From Bradyrhizobium guangdongense (GTDB lineage Bacteria > Pseudomonadota > Alphaproteobacteria > Rhizobiales > Xanthobacteraceae), in contig NZ_PPPT01000134.1 of assembly GCF_006483445.1 (NCBI RefSeq), positions 1 to 34,836 of the forward strand: a DNA stretch of 34,836 nucleotides. The letters are read 5' to 3'. Position 1 is the stretch's first letter. Each line of letters begins with the position of its first letter. Below the pieces are notes generated by a model. That model did no database searches and had not been told where the DNA came from. It saw only the letters and a program-made list of their open reading frames with translations. The translations under genes were made by a program, and so were the position numbers. Below, one piece after another: positions 15,498 to 24,233 of the stretch.

Positions 15498-15575
15498 CAG
15501 CACCTGAATTATCTGAGCTTGCCATAATCGGGCTTTGCGGCCGAAAGTGGCTGTATTGGCAGGAGTTCTCGCGAC

Positions 15576-16733
15576 ATGCTGGCAAAATCCCCCGGCCGGG
15601 TGAACGACTATCTGGACGCGATCGCAGGGCTGGCGCCACTCATTGCCGAACACCGCCAGGCGTTCGACCGCGACCACCGGCTGCCGGACGAAGTGTTCAA
15701 TGCGCTGGCGGATGCCGGGCTATTCCGCCTGTGGTTGCCTCGCGGACTTGGAGGCCCGGAACTTTCTCCGGCTGAATTCATGTCAGTCGTCGAAGCTGCG
15801 TCCTCGCTTGACGGCTCGATCGGATGGCTGGTGGGCAATGGCGCTGGCATGAGCCGGGTCGGTGGCTACTTGCAGGAGCCAGTCGCGCGAGCGTTCTTTT
15901 CCGATCCACGCACCTTCATCGTCTCCGCCACCGGCGCCGTCGGTCTGGCAAAGAGGGTGGAAGGCGGCTATCGCATCACCGGCCGCTGGCCGTTCGGTAG
16001 CGGCGCTCACCATGCGTCGCACTTTGTGGCCCTTGCAAGCACGAAGGACGTCGATGGCAACGACGAACCTCCGCGGTTTTACTATTTTGGGCGCAGCGAT
16101 GTCGTAGTCCATGACACCTGGCGCGTGTCAGGATTGCGCGCCACGGGTAGCTGCGACTTCGAGGTTCGTGATCTATTTGTTCCAGAACGGCACGCGCACG
16201 ACTTCATCGGGGTCCGTGCGACGCAAGACGGAGTCGTATACCGTTTGCCTGCCGTATCGGTGTTTGCCTGGACCGTCGGAACCGTTCCGCTCGGCATCGC
16301 GCGCGGCGCCCTGAATGCGTTTGGCGACCTCGCCAACCGAAAGGCCCGGCAGGGTCAGAGCTTGCTGATGCGTGACCGCGAGATCGTGCAAAGCAATTAC
16401 GGACGCGCAGACGCAATGCATCGCGCCGGCCGCGCCCTGCTGATCGATGCGATGTCAGAATTGGTCGCAGCTTTGGCGGAGGACGGACCGCGCCTGATCG
16501 AAGCCCGCGCAGTGTTCAGGACGGCCTGTACCCATGCAGCGGAAACTGCATTGCGGATCGCGGAAATTCTTGCCGCTGAAGCCGGGACCAGTTCGATCTT
16601 CGAAACCTCGCCGATCGAGCGCCATCTCCGTGACATTGTAGCAGCGACCAAGCACTTCGCGATGACCCCGAACAATTATGTCGTGTCGGGACGGGTCGGG
16701 CTAGGGCTTGATCCCGGCACAACACGGTTTTAG
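15576..16733 (+). CDS. Acyl-CoA dehydrogenase-fold flavoprotein, probable flavin-dependent monooxygenase
   Basis: 385 residues. The N-terminal all-alpha region (HRLPDEVFNALADAGLFRLW then LPRGLGGPELSP), middle beta domain (GYRITGRWPFGSGAHHASHF) and C-terminal helical domain (PIERHLRDIVAATKHF) match the Acyl-CoA_dh_2 / HsaA-HpaH group. SGAHHA and WRVSGLRATGSCDFEV are flavin- or substrate-region segments. The usual acyl-CoA dehydrogenase catalytic glutamate is not evident, favouring a two-component monooxygenase, but a desulfurisation enzyme of the DszC type is also possible. No reductase partner is adjacent. An AGGAG ribosome site lies 10 nt before the ATG. Likely controlled by the divergent LysR protein. 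Confidence 0.85.
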   Translation: MLAKSPGRVNDYLDAIAGLAPLIAEHRQAFDRDHRLPDEVFNALADAGLFRLWLPRGLGGPELSPAEFMSVVEAASSLDGSIGWLVGNGAGMSRVGGYLQEPVARAFFSDPRTFIVSATGAVGLAKRVEGGYRITGRWPFGSGAHHASHFVALASTKDVDGNDEPPRFYYFGRSDVVVHDTWRVSGLRATGSCDFEVRDLFVPERHAHDFIGVRATQDGVVYRLPAVSVFAWTVGTVPLGIARGALNAFGDLANRKARQGQSLLMRDREIVQSNYGRADAMHRAGRALLIDAMSELVAALAEDGPRLIEARAVFRTACTHAAETALRIAEILAAEAGTSSIFETSPIERHLRDIVAATKHFAMTPNNYVVSGRVGLGLDPGTTRF

Positions 16734-17076
16734 CCACCGGAGAGTTCCATGGATCGTCCCGCGCGCGCATACGCGTGCGCCTGGCGATCTTGCGGAGTAT
16801 CAACCCCGCTGAAAACGAACACTCACATTCAACGCGACCAACATCTGTTGTGGGTCATTCTCGATGGATTCATCAGGGATTGTCGGCAGGTTGATGTCCG
16901 CTTCTGCCCGTAATTGCCGAGCCGGGGTCGAGCAAAAAGCGTTGCTTTTGGCTGGGCTCCCGTGATTCAAACTCCCAAACTGGGGCTGCGGATCATGCGC
17001 TACAAAATGCCAGGCACCTTGCCTTCGTTCCACTCGCGTCAATCAGGCTATGGCTGCGTCTTGATGAGTCCGCATC
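16734..17076. other. 343-bp gap between the monooxygenase and aldo-keto reductase genes
   Basis: No gene I can support. A minus-strand frame (16800-17042, 80 codons) ends NLPTIPDESIENDPQQMLVA and has less biased composition than a typical shadow. It could be the tail of a decayed gene, but I do not recognise the family. No clear terminator or repeat is seen. Confidence 0.4.
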
Positions 17077-18102
17077 CTACACCGGCGGCGGATTGCGATC
17101 GCTGAAGGTCACGCGCTGATGCCAGTACGGATAGGGCAAGGTCACCTTGCTCGCTTCGTCCAGCTTGGCGATCTGCTCCCTGGTCAAGGACCAACCGACC
17201 GCGCCGAGATTCTCGCGCAGCTGCGCCTCGTTGCGCGCGCCGATGATCAGCGTCGACACCGTCGGGCGCTGCAACAGCCAGTTCAACGCGATCTGCGAGA
17301 CGCTCTTGCCGGTCTCCTTCGCGATCTCGTCTATCGCGTCGACGACGCGATAGACGTGCTCGTCCGCCACCGGCGGTCCGAACTCGGCGGTCTTGGGCAG
17401 CCGGCTGACCTCGGGGCGCGGTTGGCCGCGGCGGATCTTTCCGGTGAGACGCCCCCAGCCGAGCGGCGACCACACGACCGCGCCGAGCCCCTGGTCGAGG
17501 CCGAGCGGCATCAGCTCCCATTCGTAGTCGCGCCCGATCAGCGAATAATAGGTCTGGTTGGCGACATAGCGCGGATAGCCGTATTTGTCTGATGTGGCGA
17601 GCGACTTCATGAGGTGCCAGCCGGAGAAGTTCGAGACGCCGACGTAACGAATCTTGCCGGCGCGCACGAGACCGTCGAGGGTGGCAAGCACCTCCTCGGG
17701 CGGCGTCATCGCATCGAAGCCGTGGAGCTGGAACAGGTCGATATAATCGGTGCCGAGCCTCTGAAGCGAGGCATCGATCGCCTTCAGCAGATTCTGCCGT
17801 GACGAGCCGATGTCATTGGGTCCATCGCCGAAGCGGAACGTCGCCTTGGTCGAGATCAAGACCTTGTCGCGCCGGCCCTTGATGGCCTCGCCGAGCACGC
17901 GTTCGGACTCGCCGAGCGAATAGACGTTGGCGGTGTCGAACATCGACACGCCGGCTTCGAGACAGATATCGAGCAGGCGTCGCGCCTCGGTCGCATCCGT
18001 CGTGCCCCACGCCGCGAGGCGGCCGACGCCGCCAAACGTGCCCGTTCCCAAGCTCAAGGCCGGCACCGAAAGCCCTGATGCGCCCAACCGTCGGTATTCC
18101 AT
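17077..18102 (-). CDS. Aldo/keto reductase
   Basis: 341 residues from the ATG at 18102, which has GAGGAG about 9 nt upstream; a longer frame to 18417 adds residues unlike the family. The TIM-barrel family features are MEYRRLGASGLSVPALSLGT at the start, catalytic Asp and Tyr in FDTANVYSLGESE, the Lys in LISTKATFRFG, His in LFQLHGFD, and the NADPH site near SVSQIALNWLLQRPTVSTLI then IIGARNEAQLRENLGA. It resembles the YajO/YhdN-type bacterial AKRs. The substrate is unknown. It is transcribed alone; a perfect 16-bp palindrome lies 172 bp upstream. Confidence 0.93.
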   Translation of the reverse strand: MEYRRLGASGLSVPALSLGTGTFGGVGRLAAWGTTDATEARRLLDICLEAGVSMFDTANVYSLGESERVLGEAIKGRRDKVLISTKATFRFGDGPNDIGSSRQNLLKAIDASLQRLGTDYIDLFQLHGFDAMTPPEEVLATLDGLVRAGKIRYVGVSNFSGWHLMKSLATSDKYGYPRYVANQTYYSLIGRDYEWELMPLGLDQGLGAVVWSPLGWGRLTGKIRRGQPRPEVSRLPKTAEFGPPVADEHVYRVVDAIDEIAKETGKSVSQIALNWLLQRPTVSTLIIGARNEAQLRENLGAVGWSLTREQIAKLDEASKVTLPYPYWHQRVTFSDRNPPPV

Positions 18103-18506
18103 CGTCTCACTCCTCGACCAGCCGTCGTTCGACCAAAAGCGGCTCTTTTGGTGATGGTAATGCAAGCCTGTACCGCGTGCCATCGCACGCGCACATGAAA
18201 GCCATACGTCAAGCGATCCCTCTCGGCCGCTTGCGCGGCAACCCCTCGCGACATCGGAAAAAGCGCGGAGCGGTTGTCGCGCGCGACAAACGCGGACGTG
18301 TTTCTGGCGGAAATGATGTCCAAACGACGAGAAAAAGCGCGATTCTGCGGATTTTGCAGGGGTCGTCGCACACCTTGCGATGATGACAATATACACCTGA
18401 TTTGCCCGACGGGTCAAGCTCTATTTCGTAAAATCCGCAATCCCTCACCCCGCCCGTCTTCTACTGTGCATGGGGTTGTTTTCGACCCCTTTTTCCAACG
18501 AGGCCC
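18103..18506. other. 404-bp gap upstream of the aldo-keto reductase gene
   Basis: No gene supported. It contains the palindrome at 18274-18289 and a GGGGT / ACCCC hairpin followed by TTTTT at 18472-18494 that looks like a plus-strand terminator, although no plus-strand gene feeds it. Arg-rich frames across the region look like shadows. Confidence 0.5.
18274..18289. promoter_or_regulatory. Perfect 16-bp palindrome, possible operator
   Basis: TTGTCGCGCGCGACAA is fully self-complementary without a spacer. It lies upstream of the minus-strand aldo-keto reductase gene in otherwise empty DNA. TTGTC-N6-GACAA symmetry would suit a TetR- or MarR-type dimer, but no such regulator is adjacent. Its alternating CG core could also be chance in GC-rich DNA. 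Confidence 0.4.
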
Positions 18507-19703
18507 TCAGGCCATCACGACAGGCATTTCCTCGGCGAGCCCATAGACGCGCTGGGCTTCCGCAAAGCCCGCGATCGGGAATTCACCGAGCTCGGTCCAG
18601 CCGCTGTTGCAGACGCTGACGAAACTCTCCGACGCCACCACCGTGCGGCCGAGCTTGCCCGTGATCTTTTCCAGGCGCGCCGCGAGGTTCACGGCGCGGC
18701 CGATGCAGGTGAAGTCGAGCCGGTTGCCGCCGCCGATATTGCCGTAGAGGATGTGGCCGACATGGAGCGCGACGCCGAACCGAAAACGCTCCATCACGTC
18801 GCCGACGGGAACACCGAGTGCCTCGACGCTGGCGCGGGATTCGCGTGCGGCTTCCAGCACGCGCGAGCAGACCTGACCGGCATCGCCGACATATTCGTCG
18901 ATCGGGAACACCGCGAGCAGACCGTCGCCCATGAATTTCAGCACCTCGCCGCCATGCGCCCGGATCGCGGCCACCTGGCAGTCGAAATAGTGGTTGAGGA
19001 TCTTGACGACCGTCTCCGCGGGCAAGCGGTCCGACAATGCGGTGAAGCCGCGCAGATCCGACAGCCAGATCACGGCCTGCATGGTCTCGGCATGGCCGCG
19101 GCGGATCTGGCCGCCCATGATGCGCTCGCCGGCGCGATTGCCGACATAGGTGTCGAGCAGCATGGACGCTGTGCGGCGAAGCGTGATGATCTCGCTGACC
19201 CGCGCAAGTGGCGCCACAAAGGCCCGGATCGCCGCGATGTCGCCGTCGCTGAAACCATCGGGATGCCGCGTCATCCAGCTCGTCGCATGGACCGATCCGT
19301 CGAGAAACGGCATCGGCACCGCGACATAGTCCGTCACGCCTTCGGCGTCGCGCATCTCGCCGATGATCGGAAACCGCTCGCTGTCGGGATCGCCGCTGCG
19401 TCCCCTCACCTCGATCCCCTGCTCGAACACGATCTTGAGAGGGCTCCGGGCGAATTCGGGCGAATCCAGGATCTCGAAATCGACGGTGCCCATCTCGACC
19501 GCCTGGCCCTGTCGCCAGATGAAGTTACGGCCGAAGATTTCGGGATGCAGCGTCCGGATGAAGATGCCGAACCGCCACAGCGGCAGGCCGGCCTCGACCA
19601 GATGCTCACAGACATCGGCGATCATCCCGCCCGACTCCTTCGGCGATCTGGCGCCGTCGTTGATCAGCCAGTTGATGAGCTGCTGAAGCCGGTTGCTGTC
19701 CAT
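18507..19703 (-). CDS. Class III (IIIb-type) adenylate cyclase, soluble
   Basis: 398 residues with no membrane segment. Residues about 25-170 form an uncharacterised sensor-like domain (WRFGIFIRTLHPEIFGRNFI onward) seen in many rhizobial cyclases. The catalytic domain at about 208-385 has metal ligands Asp216 (WLSDLRGFT) and Asp260 (KFMGDGLLAVF), adenine-selecting Lys256 with Thr332 (FTCIGRAVNLAARLE; Thr in place of Asp is the class IIIb pattern), and transition-state Asn339 and Arg343. It should make cAMP from ATP as a homodimer. It lies 80 bp downstream of aroC on the same strand and may be partly co-transcribed. Confidence 0.92.
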   Translation of the reverse strand: MDSNRLQQLINWLINDGARSPKESGGMIADVCEHLVEAGLPLWRFGIFIRTLHPEIFGRNFIWRQGQAVEMGTVDFEILDSPEFARSPLKIVFEQGIEVRGRSGDPDSERFPIIGEMRDAEGVTDYVAVPMPFLDGSVHATSWMTRHPDGFSDGDIAAIRAFVAPLARVSEIITLRRTASMLLDTYVGNRAGERIMGGQIRRGHAETMQAVIWLSDLRGFTALSDRLPAETVVKILNHYFDCQVAAIRAHGGEVLKFMGDGLLAVFPIDEYVGDAGQVCSRVLEAARESRASVEALGVPVGDVMERFRFGVALHVGHILYGNIGGGNRLDFTCIGRAVNLAARLEKITGKLGRTVVASESFVSVCNSGWTELGEFPIAGFAEAQRVYGLAEEMPVVMA

Positions 19704-19783
19704 GCCGCATTTGCGGACGAAGTTGCTGCAACGTCAAGCTGCGCGGCAGTCTGGTATCTCGAAGCGAAGCGCCTCGCGCCGCC

Positions 19784-20872
19784 TTAGCGGCCGACCTGAC
19801 CGCGATCGCGCAAAAAGTGATCGGCCAGCACGCAGGCCATCATGGCTTCGCCCACCGGCACCGCACGAATGCCGACGCAAGGGTCGTGGCGGCCCTTGGT
19901 CATGATCTCGGTGTCGGCGCCCTTGCGATCGACGGTCAGGCGCGGCTGCAGGATCGACGAGGTCGGCTTCACCGCAAAGCGCACCACCACCGGCTGCCCG
20001 GTGGAGATGCCGCCGAGCACGCCGCCGGCGTGGTTGGACAGGAAGCGCGTGCCGTCATTGCCGGTGCGCATCTCGTCCGCGTTCTCCTCACCCGTTAGTT
20101 CCGCCGCGCCAAAGCCGGCGCCGATCTCGACGCCCTTCACCGCGTTGATGGTCATCATCGCGCCGGCGAGATCGGAATCGAGCTTTGCATAGATCGGCGC
20201 GCCGAGCCCCGCCGGCACGCCTTCCGCGACCACCTCGATCACGGCGCCGATCGACGAGCCGCTCTTGCGAATGCCGTCGAGATAGGTTTCAAAGAACGCC
20301 GCCTTGTCCTTGTCCGGACAGAAGAACGGATTGTTGGCGATCTCGTCCCAGTCCCATTTGGCGCGATCGATCTTGTGCGGGCCGATCTGCACCAGCGCGC
20401 CGCGCACCTTCACGTCCGGGATCACTTTTCGCGCGATCGCGCCGGCGGCAACCCGCATTGCAGTCTCGCGCGCGGACGAACGCCCGCCGCCGCGATAGTC
20501 GCGCAGGCCGTACTTCGCCTCATAGGTGAAGTCGGCGTGACCCGGGCGAAACTTGTCCTTGATCTCCGAATAGTCCTTCGAGCGCTGGTCGGTGTTCTCG
20601 ATCAACAGCCCGATCGGCGTGCCCGTCGTGACCTGCACGCCGGTCTCCGGATGCGCCATCACGCCGGAGAGGATTTTGACCTGGTCCGCCTCCTGGCGCT
20701 GCGTGGTGAAGCGCGACTGGCCGGGACGGCGGCGATCGAGGTCGCGCTGGATGTCGGCCTCGGTCAGCGGGATCATGGGCGGGCAACCGTCGACAACGCA
20801 GCCGATCGCCACCCCATGGCTCTCGCCAAAGGTGGTGACGCGGAACATATGGCCGAAGGTGTTGAAGGACAT
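19784..20872 (-). CDS. aroC: Chorismate synthase
   Basis: 362 residues, the normal length. Signature segments are FRVTTFGESHGVAIGCVVDG at the N-terminus, DLDRRRPGQSRFTTQR for FMN and substrate binding, YRGGGRSSARETAMRVAAGA in the centre, and GRHDPCVGIRAVPVGEAM near the C-terminus. It converts 5-enolpyruvylshikimate 3-phosphate to chorismate using reduced FMN, the last common step to aromatic amino acids. It lies 79 bp downstream of the histidine phosphatase gene in a run fabI / phosphatase / aroC on the minus strand. Confidence 0.98.
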   Translation of the reverse strand: MSFNTFGHMFRVTTFGESHGVAIGCVVDGCPPMIPLTEADIQRDLDRRRPGQSRFTTQRQEADQVKILSGVMAHPETGVQVTTGTPIGLLIENTDQRSKDYSEIKDKFRPGHADFTYEAKYGLRDYRGGGRSSARETAMRVAAGAIARKVIPDVKVRGALVQIGPHKIDRAKWDWDEIANNPFFCPDKDKAAFFETYLDGIRKSGSSIGAVIEVVAEGVPAGLGAPIYAKLDSDLAGAMMTINAVKGVEIGAGFGAAELTGEENADEMRTGNDGTRFLSNHAGGVLGGISTGQPVVVRFAVKPTSSILQPRLTVDRKGADTEIMTKGRHDPCVGIRAVPVGEAMMACVLADHFLRDRGQVGR

Positions 20873-20951
20873 CTTTGCTCGCTAGCTCGGTTCCGGCGTG
20901 TGGTAACGCGCGGGGGCACGGCGGTCAAACCTGCCCGGCTCAAGGCCGGAA

Positions 20952-21551
20952 TTAACTATACTTCGTCAGCCGTCCGTCGCGGAACACGTAAACGGCGCCC
21001 TGCTCGATATAGAGATCGGCGGCGCTGGCCGGTGTCTCCAGGCCGAGCGAGACCATCAGGGCCCGCGCGGTGCCGCCATGGGCGACCGCGACGGTGTCGC
21101 CGGCAAGCGAATTGTACCAGTCGCGCATGCGGACCTGGACGTCCAAATAGGTCTCGCCGTCCTTGGGCGCCACGGTCCATTTGTCGGCGAGACGCCTTGC
21201 GTACACGTCCGGATCGGCGGCGTCGCTCTCTGCGAGCGTCAGCCCCTCCCACACGCCGTAGCCGATCTCGCGCAGGCGATCGTCGAGCGCGTAGTCGGCG
21301 AGCGGCAGGTCGAGCTTGCCGCGCACGATCTCCATGGTCTGGCGTGCGCGCCCGAGTGGGCTCGACACGTAAGGCAGCGAGGTCTTGCCGCGTCCGTCGC
21401 GCGCGAAGAGATCGGCGAGGATGCCGGCGGCCTGAACCGCCTGCGAGCGCCCGCGCGCGTTGAGCGCAATATCCTTGGTGCCCTGCAGCCGGCCGAGTGC
21501 GTTCCACTCGGTTTCGCCGTGGCGAAGATAGTAGATCGTTGGCGCAGGCAT
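20952..21551 (-). CDS. Histidine phosphatase (phosphoglycerate mutase-like) family protein
   Basis: 199 residues. The N-terminal YYLRHGETEWNALGRLQGTK has the phosphorylated His of the RHG motif, and VAHGGTARALMVSL has the second catalytic His. The size fits the small cofactor-dependent PGM-like phosphatases; true glycolytic mutases are about 230-250 residues, so a phosphatase is likelier. The gene starts 15 nt after the fabI stop and is probably co-transcribed with it. The substrate cannot be told. Confidence 0.92.
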   Translation of the reverse strand: MPAPTIYYLRHGETEWNALGRLQGTKDIALNARGRSQAVQAAGILADLFARDGRGKTSLPYVSSPLGRARQTMEIVRGKLDLPLADYALDDRLREIGYGVWEGLTLAESDAADPDVYARRLADKWTVAPKDGETYLDVQVRMRDWYNSLAGDTVAVAHGGTARALMVSLGLETPASAADLYIEQGAVYVFRDGRLTKYS

Positions 21552-21566
21552 TGCTGGTGCTGAAGA

Positions 21567-22382
21567 TCAGTCCTTCCCACCGAGCGAGATATCAGGCGCC
21601 TCCGGCCGCTTCATGCCCAGCACGTGATAGCCGGAATCAACGTGGTGCACTTCGCCGGTGACGCCGCGCGACAGGTCGGACAGGAAATACAACGCGCTGC
21701 CGCCGACGTCCTCGGTCGACACGTTACGCCGCAGCGGCGCGTTGTATTCGTTCCACTTCAGGATATAGCGGAAGTCGCCGATGCCGGAGGCGGCGAGGGT
21801 CTTGATCGGGCCCGCCGAGATCGCATTGACGCGGATATTCTTCTCGCCGAGATCGGCGGCGAGATAGCGCACGCTGGCCTCCAGCGCCGCCTTTGCCACA
21901 CCCATGATGTTGTAATGCGGCATCCATTTTTCGGCGCCGTAGTACGAGAGCGTGATGAGCGAGCCACCATCGATCATCAGCTTCTCGGCACGCTGCGCCA
22001 CCGCGGTGAACGAATAGCAGGAGATCAGCATCGACTTGCTGAAGTTTTCCTGCGTGGTGTCGACATAGCGCCCCTCGAGCTGCTCGCCATAGGCGATCGC
22101 ATGCACCAGGAAGTCGATCTTGCCCCACTTCTCCTTCAGCACCGCGAAGGCGGCGTCGATCGACGCAGCATCGGTGACGTCGCAATGGCCGAGCACGAGA
22201 CCGCCGACCTCGGCGGCAAGCGGCTCGACGCGCTTCTTCAGCGCATCGCCCTGATAGGTGAAGGCGAGCTCGGCGCCGGCGGCGTGGCATGCCTTGGCGA
22301 TGCCCCAGGCGATCGAGCGGTTGTTGGCGACGCCGAGGATGACCCCGCGCTTGCCTTGCATCAGACCGGAATTCTGCGCCAT
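21567..22382 (-). CDS. fabI: Enoyl-[acyl-carrier-protein] reductase (NADH)
   Basis: 271 residues from the MAQNSGLMQGKRG start at 22382; an upstream in-phase ATG at 22427 adds 15 residues not seen in the family. It has the FabI form of the NAD motif (GVANNRSIAWGIA), the catalytic Tyr-x6-Lys in HYNIMGVAKAALEA, and RVNAISAGPIKTLAASGI. It reduces trans-2-enoyl-ACP in the last step of each fatty-acid elongation cycle and is the triclosan target in many bacteria. It heads the fabI / phosphatase / aroC run. Confidence 0.97.
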   Translation of the reverse strand: MAQNSGLMQGKRGVILGVANNRSIAWGIAKACHAAGAELAFTYQGDALKKRVEPLAAEVGGLVLGHCDVTDAASIDAAFAVLKEKWGKIDFLVHAIAYGEQLEGRYVDTTQENFSKSMLISCYSFTAVAQRAEKLMIDGGSLITLSYYGAEKWMPHYNIMGVAKAALEASVRYLAADLGEKNIRVNAISAGPIKTLAASGIGDFRYILKWNEYNAPLRRNVSTEDVGGSALYFLSDLSRGVTGEVHHVDSGYHVLGMKRPEAPDISLGGKD

Positions 22383-22508
22383 CTGCTGTGTCCAATCGTG
22401 CCGGATTTTTCTGGTTTGGAGGTACACCAGCCCTCCATTGCGGTACAGTCCTAATCCGCGGCGTTAACGCTGTTTCCGCGTCCGGAATAGCCGTTCCACT
22501 CAGGGGTT

Positions 22509-23042
22509 ATGATGGGTAAGGCGCTCGCGCCGGACCAATCGAATCGAGGCGGCATGAGTGCGTTTCGCCAGAGTGTGGAAGCCATGATCCCGGCGTTGCG
22601 CCGCTATGCGCGGGCGCTGGCGCGCGATGCCGACGTGGCCGACGATCTGGTGCAGGACACGCTGGTGCGCGCGCTGCGTTCGGAACGGTTGTTTCTCGGA
22701 GGCGATGTCAGGAGCTGGCTCTACACGATCCTGACCAACCTCAACAAGAATCGCCGCCGGTCGCTGGCGCGTCGGCCGCAATTCATGCCGCTGTCGGAGA
22801 ACAATCCCGACGCCAGCGGCACGGAGGCGGAAGGGCGCGATATCGAGAAGGCGCTGGCGACGCTGGTCGAGGAGCAGCGTTCGGTGCTGCTGCTCGTGAT
22901 GCTGGAGGGCTTGAGCTATCGCGAGGTCGCCGACATCCAGGGCGTGCCGATCGGCACCGTGATGTCACGGCTCGCGCGTGCCCGGGCCCACATCAAGGCC
23001 TCGCTCGAAGGGACGCGGCCGGCGCTGAGACGGGTGAAATGA
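22509..23042 (+). CDS. ECF-family RNA polymerase sigma factor
   Basis: 177 residues from ATG 22509; ATG 22554 (MSAFRQS) is an equally plausible start and gives 162. Region 2 spans ALRRYARALARDADVADDLV then QDTLVRALRS ... SWLYTILTNLNKNRRR, and region 4 has GLSYREVADIQGVPIGTVMS followed by RLARARAH, which binds the -35 element. There is no region 3, as in ECF factors. The next gene on the strand is a membrane anti-sigma factor. A GGAA-N6-TTCC inverted repeat just upstream (around 22490) might be part of an autoregulated promoter, but this is uncertain. Confidence 0.93.
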   Translation: MMGKALAPDQSNRGGMSAFRQSVEAMIPALRRYARALARDADVADDLVQDTLVRALRSERLFLGGDVRSWLYTILTNLNKNRRRSLARRPQFMPLSENNPDASGTEAEGRDIEKALATLVEEQRSVLLLVMLEGLSYREVADIQGVPIGTVMSRLARARAHIKASLEGTRPALRRVK

Positions 23043-23139
23043 TGGCAGGTTTCATGCAACGGACAGTACAGGCCACCGACAAGGGACCGAGGGATTTGAA
23101 CCGCAGAGAATTTAGGCCGACGAGCCAGAGACGACCGCA

Positions 23140-23913
23140 ATGACCGACGACCGCAAGATTTCAGTTACCGAAGACGAATTGCACGCCTATGTCGACGGCG
23201 AGCTGCCGGCCGAGCGCCGCGCCGATGTCGAGGCCTGGCTTGCCGCCCACCCGGACGAAGCCGAGCGGGTGCAGTCCTGGCGGACGATGGCCGAGCTGCT
23301 GCACGCCCGCTACGATGCGGTTGCGCAGGAGCCGGTGCCGAAGCGGCTCGAGATCGAGCGGCTGGTGCGACGTCCGCGGCAATGGATTTATGGCGCGGCC
23401 GCGGCCGTTCTGGTTGCCTTCGTCGCGGGCAGCGCGACCGGCTGGGTGGCGCATGGCGCCGCCAGCAAGCCGTCGGTCTTCCAGGCCTTCACGGTCGACG
23501 CGCTCGACGCCCACCGCCTCTACGTGGTCGAGGTCCGGCATCCCGTCGAGGTGCCCGGCAACGAGCGCGCCCATCTGCAGGCCTGGCTGACCAAGCGCTG
23601 CGGCTGGACGGTGTTCGCACCGGATCTGGAGGCAAGCGGGCTAAAGCTCGTCGGCGGCAGGCTTCTGCCGGGACCGAACGGACCGGCGTCGTTCCTGATG
23701 TATGAGGGTGCCTCGGGCGAACGCTTCACGATCTACACCGCCAAGACCGAAAGCGGCGAGACGCAGATGCGCTACGCGGCGATGGACAAGGACAGTGCGC
23801 TGTTCTGGGCCGATCGAGGTGTCGGCTACGTCGTGAGCGGCGGCGGCGATCGCGATCGTCTCACCAAGGTGGCGCGATCCGTGTACGACCAGGCCGAGAA
23901 AAACGGCATCTAG
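23140..23913 (+). CDS. Membrane-anchored anti-sigma factor
   Basis: 257 residues. The N-terminal cytoplasmic part has VTEDELHAYVDGELPAERR, the HAYVDGEL motif of alphaproteobacterial anti-sigma factors, and it would hold the 22509 sigma factor inactive. One membrane segment (WIYGAAAAVLVAFVAGSATG) lies near residues 84-105. The remaining 150 residues are predicted periplasmic, contain a single cysteine and probably receive the signal. It starts 97 nt after the sigma gene, further than typical coupled pairs. The signal and regulon cannot be read from this window. Confidence 0.87.
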   Translation: MTDDRKISVTEDELHAYVDGELPAERRADVEAWLAAHPDEAERVQSWRTMAELLHARYDAVAQEPVPKRLEIERLVRRPRQWIYGAAAAVLVAFVAGSATGWVAHGAASKPSVFQAFTVDALDAHRLYVVEVRHPVEVPGNERAHLQAWLTKRCGWTVFAPDLEASGLKLVGGRLLPGPNGPASFLMYEGASGERFTIYTAKTESGETQMRYAAMDKDSALFWADRGVGYVVSGGGDRDRLTKVARSVYDQAEKNGI

Positions 23914-24233
23914 ACAACCGCGCGATCACGCCGCCCAGATTCGGACATCGAAAATTTGGAATCACGTCATGGACGCGTCTCATTATCGCACCGGATGATC
24001 ACGCGAAAATGAGTAGCGTTCGATCCGCCGATCGACGCGGGCGGCCTCGATTGGGGTTTTTGGTACCGCGCTGGTCCCCCTCTCGAGGCCGCACCTTATC
24101 GGCGGCTGCCAAGCTGTGTTGGCAGCCGACACGATACGATAGCGTCGAAGCGCCATCGCGCTCCAGGCGTTAGTTTGAGCATCAACCTGCTTGGGAAATG
24201 CTCTGCGGCCGCGACGGGGCTCGAGCCTTTGAG
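23914..24233. other. 320-bp gap between the anti-sigma and J-domain genes, with one hairpin
   Basis: No gene supported. A perfect 10-bp stem CGGCTGCCAA / TTGGCAGCCG with a 6-nt loop lies at 24103-24128. It has no T-run on either side, so it is not a standard intrinsic terminator, but its placement between convergent genes suits a bidirectional transcription-end structure. Confidence 0.55.

Noticed and set aside
16800..17042. 80-codon minus-strand frame ending NLPTIPDESIENDPQQMLVA
   Set aside because: Composition is not clearly that of a shadow, but I recognise no family, see no ribosome site, and the frame has no clear beginning; it may be a decayed gene tail.
18472..18494. GGGGT / ACCCC hairpin with T-run read as a terminator
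   Set aside because: It is oriented for plus-strand transcription but no plus-strand gene lies upstream; the minus-strand version has no T-run.
20375..21463. Long plus-strand frame opposite aroC and the phosphatase
   Set aside because: Arginine-rich antisense shadow of strongly supported minus-strand genes; no family features.
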